DNA from: Planctomycetota bacterium | Lineage (GTDB): Bacteria > Planctomycetota > UBA1135 > GCA-002686595 | Length of the DNA: 64,000 nt | Assembly: GCA_016795325.1 (NCBI GenBank) | Contig: JAEUHY010000053.1 | Location: 62,001 to 126,000, forward strand | Direction: 5' to 3' | Part shown: positions 1 to 8,031 of the stretch, one piece after another | How the letters are laid out: each line of letters starts with the position of its first letter | Numbering within the stretch: the stretch's first letter is position 1 | The notes under the pieces: model-generated | What the model was told of the DNA's origin: nothing | The model's database searches: none | What the model saw: only the letters and a program-made list of their open reading frames with translations | Made by a program: the position numbers and the translations under genes

Positions 1-19
1 TTCGGCGCCGGGCGTCCCT

Positions 20-3000
20 GTGGCCCGTCGTCGTCCAACGCTCCCCCGCGGAGCCATACACACCACGCGGAGTCGTCTCGTGACGTCCATCCAGATCGTC
101 GAGCACCTCGGGTACGAGTTCTCGATCAGCCCCGAGCAAGTTCGCAGCACCTTGGAGATGCTGGACGCTGGCCTGCGGGCGCCGTTCATTGCGCGCGTCC
201 GGCGCGAACGCACCGGCGGCTTGCCGGAATACGCCATTCGGCGCTTGCTGCAGCGCCGCGAGGAGCTGACCGAGCTCGACCGTCGCCGCGGCACGATCCT
301 GCGCGCGCTCGAGAGCGACAACGCGCCGGTGAAGCCCGACGAGCAGATGCTCGAGCGCATCCGTCGCTCGATGGATCGGTTCGAGCTCGAGGACCTGTTC
401 CTGCCGCACCGTCGGCCCGAGCCCGAAGTGCAGCTCGCCCTCGACCGCGGTCTGGGACGCCTTGCCGATGAACTCGTCGCGCCGCTTCCGAAAGAGCAAC
501 GCGCCGAGCGTGCGCCGGAATCCGAACAGGACGCCGAGCACGACGCGGATCACGAAGGCGAGGCCGGCGCGTCGCTGGCCGCCGAGGGCAGCGCGGCCCA
601 CGTGGCCAGCGCTTCGGAGCCCGGTGTCACGGAACCCGCTGTGACTGAGCCCGCTGTGACGGAGGGCGCCGTCGGCGGCGCGCCGTCGGAATCTGCCGCG
701 CAGGTGACGCCGTCGGAGGGCGACCTCGAGTCGGCGCAGGATGCGGCGGAGGCCGAAGCTCACGCGCAGGCCGCGGAACAAGCGCAGTCCGGCGCTGGGT
801 CGGAGGGCGAGGGCGAGGCCGCTGGTGAAGCGACTTCGGAGTCGACCGCGGAGCCTGTCAGCGCCAAGGTCGAACTCGGCGGCCTCAGCAGCGAGGAGCA
901 CGCTCTGCTGCACGGGCCCGTCGAGGTCACGCCGGAGCTCGCGCGCGTGTGCGCGACCTACGTGAATCCCGATCGCGGGCTGCACTCGGAGAAGGAGGCG
1001 CTCGAAGGTGCGATGCGCATCCTCTCCGATCGTCTGGGCCGCAGCGCGAAGCTGCGCGGCGTGATCCGCATGCTGCTGCGCAAGCACGGCGTGCTCAGCG
1101 TGCGCGCGACGATCGAGGAGTCGCGCCTGGGCCGGCACAAGCCGCTCACGCGCATCCGCCAGCCGCTGCGCCAGTTGCAGGGCCATCGACTGATCGCGAT
1201 CCGCCAAGCGCAGAAGGAGCGCGCGGTCACCACCGCGATCACCCTCGATCGCCGGCTCGCGCTCGCCAAGGTGCGTCAGGCGCTCGGACGCCACACCAAG
1301 CCGGAGTTCCGCAGCCTGCTCGACGCTGTCGCCCTGCGCACGCTCGAGCACCGCCTCCTGCCGCTGATCGAGGCCGACGTGCGCCTCGAGCTCAAGGAGC
1401 GCGCGGACGACGAAGCGCTGCGCTTCCTGTCGCAGCACCTGCGCGAGGTGATGTTCACTTCGCCGCTGGGCCGCAAGTGCGTCGGCGCGATCGACATCAG
1501 CGCCAAGGGCGACTGGACGCTCGCGCTGCTCGACGAGAATGGCGCGCCGGTGTTCGCGCCGGTGAAGATCGAAACGGCGGGCAAGGACGACGCCGCGCTG
1601 GGCGCGGAACTCAACGCCGCGTTCGCGCAGTCGGCGGAGCGCGCTCCGGTCGCGATTGCGATCGGCCACTCCAAGGTGCCGCGCGCGGGTCTGTCGAAGT
1701 TGCGCGCCGCGGTGCGTGCGGCGGGCGGTCGCGCTCCGGTGATGCTCGTGAACGACTCGGGGGTGTCGAGCTACACCAACTCGGACGTCGCGCGCGCCGA
1801 ACTGGGCGAGCTGTCGGTGCCGCAGCGCGCCGCGGTGTCGCTCGGTCGACGACTGCAGGATCCCGCCGCCGAGATCCTCAAGATCGACGCGAAGAACCTC
1901 AGCCTCGGCGCCGAGCAGGGACTGGTCAGCAAGGCCAACCTGCGCCGTGCGCTCGACGAGACGATCGAGTCGTGCGTCGCCGCCATCGGCTGCGATCTCA
2001 ATCGCGCACCGCTGGCGGTGCTGACTCACATCCCGGGCCTCAACCGCGACATCGCCCAGAAGTTGATCGCACGCCGCACCGAACGGCCTTTCGAGAGCCG
2101 CGAGGAGCTGCGCGCCGAAGGCCTGCTCGACGAGGTTCAGTGGACCAACGCCGCGGCCTTCCTGCGCGTGCAAGGTCCGCACGAGCCGCTCGACCGCACC
2201 AGCTTGCACCCCGAGCAGTACGACGCTGCGCGGCGTGTGCTCGAGAACTCCGGTGGCGTGGAGAGCCTCGGCCGTCCGGGCGTGACCAAGGGGCTGCGCC
2301 GCCAGGACTACCAGATCGAAGAGTTCCTCTGGCGCGATCTGATGCGCGAGCTGTGGCACCCCGGCCGCGATCCGCGCCCGCCGATGCACATCCCGCGCTT
2401 CCTGTCGCATGACACCGACCGTGTGACGTTGACGCGCGACCGGGTGATCGAAGGCGTGATCGCGAACGTCGCGAGCTTCGGCGCCTTCGTCGACATCGGC
2501 CTCGAGCACGACGGCATGGTCCACGTCAGCGAGATCTCCGAACGCTACGTGCGCGACGCGCGCGAGCTGGTGAGCATCGGCCAATGCGTGCGCCTGCGCG
2601 TTCTCGACGGCTCGAGCCAGCGGGTCGGTCTGTCGCTCAAGCACGTGCCCGAGCCCGAGCGCGCGCCGCGTCCGTTCGAGCGTCGCGAAGGCGGCGGCGG
2701 CGAACGGGGCGGCGAGCGCGGCGGTGAACGCCGAGGCGGCGGTCCCCGCGAGCGTGGAGACCGCGGCGAGCGACGCGGTGGTCCGCGCTTCGAAGAGCGT
2801 CAGGAGCCGGGCGCCCCGGTGCGCGCCGCGACCTCGCGTCGCGACGGCCTGGTGACGGGCAAGAAGGGCGGCCGCTTCGGCCGCGGGGGCGGCGGCGGTG
2901 GTGGTGGCCGCGGCGGCGGTGGCGGGGGAGGCGGCGGTGGGGGCGGCTTCGGCGGAGGCGGCGGCGCCTTCGGCGGCGGTCCCCGCGGCGGCGCCCGCGG

Positions 3001-3118
3001 CCCGCGCGGCGAGGGCGAAGAACGGCTCTCCCCCGAGGACTTGCGCGCCCTGCAGAAGAAGGTCGGCAACAACCCCTTCGCCAAGTTCTTCAAGCCGGGC
3101 GAGACGACTGCGGAGTGA
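20..3118 (+). CDS. tex: Tex-like S1 RNA-binding protein with acidic insert and RGG tail
   Basis: Tex family proteins bind nucleic acid and are linked to transcription and RNA turnover. The N-terminal Tex domain runs to about residue 150 (PFIARVRRERTGGL, EDLFLPHRR). The YqgF-like core and helix-hairpin-helix part (SLGRRLQDPAAEILKID, IPGLNRDIAQKLI) reach about residue 730, and an S1 domain lies near residues 808-878. Two things are odd: an Ala/Glu/Ser-rich insert at about residues 150-290 inside the Tex core, and a long Gly/Arg tail before a closing NPFAKFF motif. The frame is open to the window edge, so the GTG at 20 is only the first visible start; the GTG at 80 fits the family N-terminus better. 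Confidence 0.9.
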   Translation: MARRRPTLPRGAIHTTRSRLVTSIQIVEHLGYEFSISPEQVRSTLEMLDAGLRAPFIARVRRERTGGLPEYAIRRLLQRREELTELDRRRGTILRALESDNAPVKPDEQMLERIRRSMDRFELEDLFLPHRRPEPEVQLALDRGLGRLADELVAPLPKEQRAERAPESEQDAEHDADHEGEAGASLAAEGSAAHVASASEPGVTEPAVTEPAVTEGAVGGAPSESAAQVTPSEGDLESAQDAAEAEAHAQAAEQAQSGAGSEGEGEAAGEATSESTAEPVSAKVELGGLSSEEHALLHGPVEVTPELARVCATYVNPDRGLHSEKEALEGAMRILSDRLGRSAKLRGVIRMLLRKHGVLSVRATIEESRLGRHKPLTRIRQPLRQLQGHRLIAIRQAQKERAVTTAITLDRRLALAKVRQALGRHTKPEFRSLLDAVALRTLEHRLLPLIEADVRLELKERADDEALRFLSQHLREVMFTSPLGRKCVGAIDISAKGDWTLALLDENGAPVFAPVKIETAGKDDAALGAELNAAFAQSAERAPVAIAIGHSKVPRAGLSKLRAAVRAAGGRAPVMLVNDSGVSSYTNSDVARAELGELSVPQRAAVSLGRRLQDPAAEILKIDAKNLSLGAEQGLVSKANLRRALDETIESCVAAIGCDLNRAPLAVLTHIPGLNRDIAQKLIARRTERPFESREELRAEGLLDEVQWTNAAAFLRVQGPHEPLDRTSLHPEQYDAARRVLENSGGVESLGRPGVTKGLRRQDYQIEEFLWRDLMRELWHPGRDPRPPMHIPRFLSHDTDRVTLTRDRVIEGVIANVASFGAFVDIGLEHDGMVHVSEISERYVRDARELVSIGQCVRLRVLDGSSQRVGLSLKHVPEPERAPRPFERREGGGGERGGERGGERRGGGPRERGDRGERRGGPRFEERQEPGAPVRAATSRRDGLVTGKKGGRFGRGGGGGGGGRGGGGGGGGGGGGFGGGGGAFGGGPRGGARGPRGEGEERLSPEDLRALQKKVGNNPFAKFFKPGETTAE

Positions 3119-3123
3119 ACAGC

Positions 3124-3162
3124 GACGGGCGGCGCACCACGAGGGTGCGCCGCCCGTCTTTT
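3124..3162 (+). terminator. Intrinsic terminator after tex
   Basis: A perfect 15-bp stem (3124-3138 with 3144-3158) and a 5-base loop ACGAG are followed directly by TTTT. It begins five bases after the tex stop codon, so it most likely ends the tex transcript. It also separates tex from the convergent gene that follows. Confidence 0.85.
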
Positions 3163-3187
3163 CACCGATCCGCCCGGTGTTCGTCGC

Positions 3188-4276
3188 TCAGCCGCGCCGC
3201 ATGGCGTCGAGCGCCGAGCGCAGGCGTTCGTCGCTGAGCAGCGACTCGAGCTGCATGAGCTTGGCCTTCGTGCCTTCGTCGGGCCCCGCTTCGACCATCA
3301 GTTCTTCGTCCCACGTTCCGCCCGGGCGCGGCGCGCGCGCCGCAGCGTCCAGTTGTTCGTGGGTTTGGCTCGCGGTGGCCTCGAAGCTGCTCGCTACGGC
3401 GTAGCTCTCGACCTCGTCGACCGGCGCCGGCGGCGGCTCGCTGGGCAACGCGGGCGCGACGTCCTCGAACTGGTCCAGCAGGCCGAGCGAGCCCTCACGC
3501 GGCTCGAGGTCGGCGGCGTGGAGCTCCTCCGCGCGGAACTGCGGCGCGTCCGCGACTTCGAGCGGCGTCGCCGCGCCGAGTTCGACGCTCCCCAGCGTGC
3601 GCATCTGCTCCTCCAACGCGCGCCGTGAGTGTTCAACCGTCGCCGCGAGTTCGTCGACGCTCTCCTGCAGCGACGTGTGGTGCAGCCGCATGCGCTGTTC
3701 GAAGCGCAACCCCAGCTTGTCCAGCCCGGACGCGAGCTGGAACAAGGCGTCGCTGTTCTCGCGCGGGGCGTGCGCTTCGATCTCGCTCGTCAGCGCGAGC
3801 TTGGCTTGTTCGAGTTCACCCTTGAGTTCGTTCAGGCGCTGCTCGTTCGCGTCCTGGCGCGCGAGCGTCGCGTCCAGCGCTCCGCGGATGTCGAGCAGGT
3901 CCGCTGCGATCTGCTCGAAGAGCAACGTCGTGTCGTCCTGCATCTGGGCGCGGGCCGAATGTTGGCCGCGGCGGATGAGCCCCAGTCCCATCAGCAGCAA
4001 ACCGCCGACGATCGCCACTCCGGCCTCCAGGCCCACGGCGTCCAAGCGCGTCGCGATCTTGTTCGCGGTCCACGACAGGCTCGGCAGCACGGCGAGCGCG
4101 ACGCCGCCGCTGAGCAGCCCCAGGCCGGCGAGCATCGCCAGCGTCGCATCGGCGCCGCCCGGCGCACGAGGCGCCGCGCGCTGCGGGACGGACGGATCAC
4201 TCGGCGTTTCGAGCTCGAGCTCGGCTTCGATCTGCGGGGCCTGATTCACGGTGTTGGGTCGCTGGAGCTTGGCCAT
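3188..4276 (-). CDS. Unknown membrane-anchored coiled-coil protein
   Basis: I do not recognise this 362-residue protein. The N-terminus is cytoplasmic-like and Pro/Glu-rich. Two hydrophobic segments follow at about residues 45-67 and 84-102 (LAMLAGLGLLSGGVALAVLP and AGVAIVGGLLLMGLGLI). The next stretch, about residues 115-225, is Glu/Leu/Gln-rich with heptad-like spacing and is probably coiled coil. The C-terminal third is acidic, Pro/Ala-rich and probably disordered, and ends in a short helix (KLMQLESLLSDERLRSALDAM). It converges with tex and diverges from the PTS enzyme I gene. The layout suggests a scaffold or envelope protein, but no function can be assigned. Confidence 0.75.
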   Translation of the reverse strand: MAKLQRPNTVNQAPQIEAELELETPSDPSVPQRAAPRAPGGADATLAMLAGLGLLSGGVALAVLPSLSWTANKIATRLDAVGLEAGVAIVGGLLLMGLGLIRRGQHSARAQMQDDTTLLFEQIAADLLDIRGALDATLARQDANEQRLNELKGELEQAKLALTSEIEAHAPRENSDALFQLASGLDKLGLRFEQRMRLHHTSLQESVDELAATVEHSRRALEEQMRTLGSVELGAATPLEVADAPQFRAEELHAADLEPREGSLGLLDQFEDVAPALPSEPPPAPVDEVESYAVASSFEATASQTHEQLDAAARAPRPGGTWDEELMVEAGPDEGTKAKLMQLESLLSDERLRSALDAMRRG

Positions 4277-4501
4277 GGGCGCTCGGGAGCAGGGGCGCCG
4301 GATGTCGGCGGGGACCCGCGACGAGCGAGATCGGAGGCGTGGGCCCGCGACCTGAAGCGCCGCGCTTCGTTCCGCGCCGCGGCCGCCGCCGCGCTCGAAA
4401 GCGTTTCCACCCGCGGATGGGCTGCTCTAGAGTGCGGCCGCCGTGTCGAAGCGGGGCGTGGGCTCCGCTGACCCCAATCACCCCAACTCCCTCGTCGCTC
4501 C

Positions 4502-6238
4502 ATGGCGCGCGCCCGCACGATCCACGGCACTTCGGTCTCCCCGGGGCTCGCCATCGGCCCGGTTCACGTCGTGCGCGCGGCGCCCGACGCGGTGCCGACC
4601 TGGTCCGTGGCCGAGGTCGACGTCGGCGGCGAAATCGAGCGCTTGCGGCGGGCCGTGGCGGTGGCGAGCGAGGAATTGCTGCGGCGCCAACATCTGGTGG
4701 CGCGCGAGAGCTCCGAGCGCGACGCGCAGATCTTCGCCGTGCACCGCATGATCCTCGCGGACGCGGGCGCGACCAAGGAGGTCGAGGACACGATCCGCGG
4801 CGAGCGCGTCAACGCGGAAACCGCGGTGCACCAGCTCATCGGCCGGCTCGAGCAGACGCTGCGCGGCCTGGAGGGCAACAGCGTTCGCAGCTACTCGGCC
4901 GACCTCGCTGATCCCTGGCGAGAGGTGCTGCAGGCGCTGCTCAACGTCGCGCAGGCCTTCCCGCAGGGCTCGCAGGAAAAGGTCGTGCTCGCGGCGGCGG
5001 TGCTCACGCCGCAGGTGGTCACCGCGGTGGAACGCGGTCGGCTGCTCGGCGTGGTCGCCGAGGTCGGCGGCCGTTTCTCGCACGCCGCCGTGCTCGCCCG
5101 CGCGTTCGGGATCCCGTGTGTGGTCGGACTTCCCGGACTGCTGACGCGGCTCGAGCAGGGCATGGTGATCTCCGTCGACGGCGGCCGCGGCGTGGTCGAG
5201 CTGCGGCCCGACGCCGATCAGGTGGTCGAGTTCCACCAGCGCCGTTCGCGCCTCGAGGCGCGGCGGGCGTCGCTCTCCGAACAGGCCGACCTGCCGGCCC
5301 AGACCGCCGACGGCGTGCGCAAGGGCGTGCTGGTCAACATCGAGAGCGTGCACGACTTCGACATCTTCGATGTGCTCCAGAGCGACGGCGTCGGGCTCCT
5401 GCGCACCGAGTTCCTGTACATGGAGCGGCCGCAGTTTCCCTCCGAGGACGAGCAGTTCCGCATGTACCGGCGCGTGCTCGAGCGCATGGCGCCCAAGCCG
5501 CTCACGCTGCGCACGCTCGACATCGGCGGCGACAAACGGCTGAGCTACTTCCAGACGCCGCACGAGGTCAACCCGGCCCTGGGTTGGCGCGGGATCCGCG
5601 TGTCGCTCCAGTGGCAGGACCTGCTGCGCGTCCAACTGCGCGCCGCGCTGCGCGCGGGTTTCGGAAACGAGTTGCGCTTGCTGCTGCCGATGGTGGGCGG
5701 ACTCGAGGAAATCGAGGCCGTGCACGAGATCTTCGGCGGCGTGCGCGACGGCTTGATCGACCAGGGTTTCGAAGTCGAGCGCGACACGCCCGTGGGCATC
5801 ATGGTCGAGGTCCCCTCGGTGCTGTTCGCGCTCGATCGCATCGCGCCGCACGTTGATTTTCTCAGTGTCGGCACCAACGACCTCGTGCAGTACATCCTGG
5901 CCGTCGACCGCGACAACCCGTGGGTGGCCAAGCTCTACGAGCCGCTGCATCCGGCGGTGGTCCGCGCGCTGGCGAACATCGCGCAGGTCGCCAACGCGGC
6001 GCGCAAGCCGTGCTCGGTGTGCGGCGACATGGCCGACGATCCGGCGACCGCGCTGCTGCTTTTTGGCATGGGCTTCGACTCGGTCAGCGTTGCGCCGTAC
6101 TTCCTGCCGGAGATCAAGTCCGCGCTGCGCCGCACCAAACTTGCCGACATGCGACAGCTCGCCGTCGACGCGCTCGCGCAGAGTTCCGTTGAAGGCGTGA
6201 AACGCGTGCTTTCTTCGATTCGGGAATCGCTCGCGTGA
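4502..6238 (+). CDS. ptsI: Phosphoenolpyruvate-protein phosphotransferase (PTS enzyme I)
   Basis: Enzyme I takes phosphate from PEP and passes it to HPr, the first step of PTS sugar uptake or PTS-based regulation. The 578 residues match the usual length of about 570. The swivelling domain carries the phospho-acceptor motif GGRFSHAAVLAR with the active His at 194. The C-terminal PEP-binding barrel contains FLSVGTNDLVQY and the catalytic Cys in CSVCGDMA. The ATG at 4502 gives the standard N-terminus (GTSVSPGLAIGP). No HPr or enzyme II gene lies beside it, so partners must be elsewhere, or the protein serves a regulatory PTS. Confidence 0.95.
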   Translation: MARARTIHGTSVSPGLAIGPVHVVRAAPDAVPTWSVAEVDVGGEIERLRRAVAVASEELLRRQHLVARESSERDAQIFAVHRMILADAGATKEVEDTIRGERVNAETAVHQLIGRLEQTLRGLEGNSVRSYSADLADPWREVLQALLNVAQAFPQGSQEKVVLAAAVLTPQVVTAVERGRLLGVVAEVGGRFSHAAVLARAFGIPCVVGLPGLLTRLEQGMVISVDGGRGVVELRPDADQVVEFHQRRSRLEARRASLSEQADLPAQTADGVRKGVLVNIESVHDFDIFDVLQSDGVGLLRTEFLYMERPQFPSEDEQFRMYRRVLERMAPKPLTLRTLDIGGDKRLSYFQTPHEVNPALGWRGIRVSLQWQDLLRVQLRAALRAGFGNELRLLLPMVGGLEEIEAVHEIFGGVRDGLIDQGFEVERDTPVGIMVEVPSVLFALDRIAPHVDFLSVGTNDLVQYILAVDRDNPWVAKLYEPLHPAVVRALANIAQVANAARKPCSVCGDMADDPATALLLFGMGFDSVSVAPYFLPEIKSALRRTKLADMRQLAVDALAQSSVEGVKRVLSSIRESLA

Positions 6239-6263
6239 CTCGAGGCCGCCGCGGATCGAACTG

Positions 6264-6292
6264 CTTTCGCCTCGCGAGCAGCGCGCTATAGT
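6264..6292 (+). promoter_or_regulatory. Possible promoter for the Myb-like gene
   Basis: A TATAGT hexamer at 6287-6292 fits a -10 box, with a weak CTTTCG at 6264-6269 at a spacing of 17 bases. It lies 45 bases upstream of the GTG start. The -35 match is poor, so this is tentative. Confidence 0.35.
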
Positions 6293-6336
6293 CAGCCCGG
6301 TCGAGCCGCGCGGACGCACGGCAAGGAGGACGACGG

Positions 6337-7047
6337 GTGCATCGGTTCCACTGGAGCGAGGAGACTGAGCCTGGTCGGCGCAAAGGGCGCTGGACGCGGG
6401 CGGAGTTGGACCGCTTGCGCGACATGTACGGGTTGCGCCCGGACGAAGCGATCGCGCGCGACCTCGGCCGCACGCCGCAGTCGGTGCGCAAGATGGCCGA
6501 CGAGTTGTTCCGCGCCGCGACCAAGCAGGGGCCGTGGACCGCCGACGACATCCAGCAGCTCAAGCGCTACCTCGGCGCTTCTGCGCCCGAGACCATCGCG
6601 CGCATCCTCGGCCGCGACCTGGCGGAGGTGCAGGAGCAGATCGTCGAGCTCGCGCGCGTGCAGCACAATGCGCGCTGGACGCGCGAGGAGAATGCGGAAC
6701 TGCGGCGCTTGTACGGCACGCGCTCGGATTCGGATCTGGCGGTGATCTTCGGCCGCAGCCTCGAAGCGGTCGAACGCCAAGCGCGCAAGCTGTGCCTCGC
6801 CAAGGACAAGGCCTTCATCAAGCGCGTCGCCGGCGAAGGCGCCACACGCATGCCGCGCTGGAGCCACGCTGAGCTCGATCTGCTGCGCGAGCTCTATCCG
6901 CGCACCTCCAACCTCGACATTGCGCAGCGTCTGCAGCGCTCGGTGAAGAGCGTGGTCTCCAAGGCGCACCACATGGGGCTCAAGAAGGAGCTCGAGCGCC
7001 TGCAGGAGATGGGGCGCGAGAACGTGCGCTTGCGCTACCAGAGCTGA
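6337..7047 (+). CDS. Protein of four tandem Myb/SANT-like DNA-binding repeats
   Basis: This 236-residue protein consists almost wholly of four related helix-turn-helix units at about residues 18-58, 66-106, 113-153 and 170-212. Each opens with a Trp pair motif (RWTRAELDRL, PWTADDIQQL, RWTREENAEL, RWSHAELDLL), has a central aromatic (LYG or LYP in two of them), and ends in an IA-LGRS-AV-KA-type recognition helix. Such repeats usually bind DNA. The GTG start has a good ribosome site, AAGGAGGA at 6323-6330. The tail is basic and helical. Targets are unknown; a nucleoid-associated or regulatory role is inference. It stands alone between ptsI and a convergent gene. Confidence 0.8.
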   Translation: MHRFHWSEETEPGRRKGRWTRAELDRLRDMYGLRPDEAIARDLGRTPQSVRKMADELFRAATKQGPWTADDIQQLKRYLGASAPETIARILGRDLAEVQEQIVELARVQHNARWTREENAELRRLYGTRSDSDLAVIFGRSLEAVERQARKLCLAKDKAFIKRVAGEGATRMPRWSHAELDLLRELYPRTSNLDIAQRLQRSVKSVVSKAHHMGLKKELERLQEMGRENVRLRYQS

Positions 7048-7107
7048 GCCCGGCTGAGCGGGGCTGCGCTGGGCCGAGTCGCGCGGCGTGACGCGCGACG
7101 CCGCCGC

Positions 7108-8031
7108 TCACCACACGAGCAGCTTCATGCAGAACACGCTGCCGCCCGACTTGAGGAACTCGTCCGTGTCGAGTTCGCGCACCTCGTAGCCGGCCGCGCG
7201 CAGGCGCCCGTTCGTCACGGCGCAACCGCGCTGGATCAGGACGGTGCGGCCATCGGGGCAGCACGCGTTGCACGCGAGCCGTTCGCGCGCTTCGCCCGGG
7301 TCGGCCTCGATGCGGCGCGGGATCAGCGCTTCGACGAGCCGACGCGACGAGCGCGAGAGCGCGTCCGGCAACCACAGGCAGGTGCGTTCATCGAGCAACG
7401 CGAGCGCGGTGTCGAGGTGGTAGAAGTCCGGGTCGATCAACTCGAGCGCCACGAGCGGCGCGCGCAGCCAGGGCGCCACCGCGCTCCACGCGCGCGGCGA
7501 GGAACGCGGCCCGACACCGGCCCACACCAGTGCGCGGCCCGGGTGCCACAGGCCGTCGCCCATGCCTTCGAGCGGGGCGAGGGTCGCCAGGCGTCGCGGC
7601 GCGTAGCCCAACTCGCGCAACGTCGCGAGCACCTGCGGCACTTCGCGCCGCCGCTGCGGCCAGCGCATGTTCGAGGCCAGCGCCAGCGAACGCCCGAGCG
7701 CGCTCGCTTCGGGCGGGACGGGCAACGCCTGGTTGGCGCAGAACACGAGGTCGGGACAACCGGGCAGCGCAGGAACGACGTGCGTGTGCAGTCCGCACTC
7801 GCGCAGCGCGCTGGCCAGCGCGAGCCACTGCTCCCGAGCGCGCTCGCGATCGACGCGCTTGAGCGAGCCGTCCGCCACGCGCATGTGCGGATTGATCGCG
7901 TACGCGACGTCGAATTCGCTGGGGTCGGCGAGCAGCGCGCGCCGCGTCGGAGGCAGCGGCGCCAGCGACTCGAGCGCCGGAGCGTGCTCCGCGCGCTCGA
8001 TCCACTCCGCGTGCGCGAGCGTTCGGGTCAC
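7108..8031 (-). CDS. Amidinotransferase/dimethylargininase-family hydrolase
   Basis: Members of this superfamily cleave or transfer guanidino groups of arginine derivatives (DDAH, arginine deiminase-like, CtlX). Visible signatures are FDVAYAINPHM near the N-terminus, a D/E motif GMGDGLW, the catalytic-His segment YHLDTALALL, and the nucleophile Cys in GGSVFCMKLLVW five residues from the end. Length is 307 residues from a GTG at 8031, which overlaps the TGA of the upstream secreted dehydrogenase gene as GTGA; a GTG at 8037 is an alternative start. The overlap implies translational coupling. The exact substrate cannot be told from sequence. Confidence 0.85.
   Translation of the reverse strand: MTRTLAHAEWIERAEHAPALESLAPLPPTRRALLADPSEFDVAYAINPHMRVADGSLKRVDRERAREQWLALASALRECGLHTHVVPALPGCPDLVFCANQALPVPPEASALGRSLALASNMRWPQRRREVPQVLATLRELGYAPRRLATLAPLEGMGDGLWHPGRALVWAGVGPRSSPRAWSAVAPWLRAPLVALELIDPDFYHLDTALALLDERTCLWLPDALSRSSRRLVEALIPRRIEADPGEARERLACNACCPDGRTVLIQRGCAVTNGRLRAAGYEVRELDTDEFLKSGGSVFCMKLLVW

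Noticed and set aside
7078..7099. Stem GTCGCGCG/CGCGCGAC between convergent genes as a terminator
   Set aside because: No T-run on either strand and the stem is only eight base pairs in a CG-rich stretch, so it may be chance.
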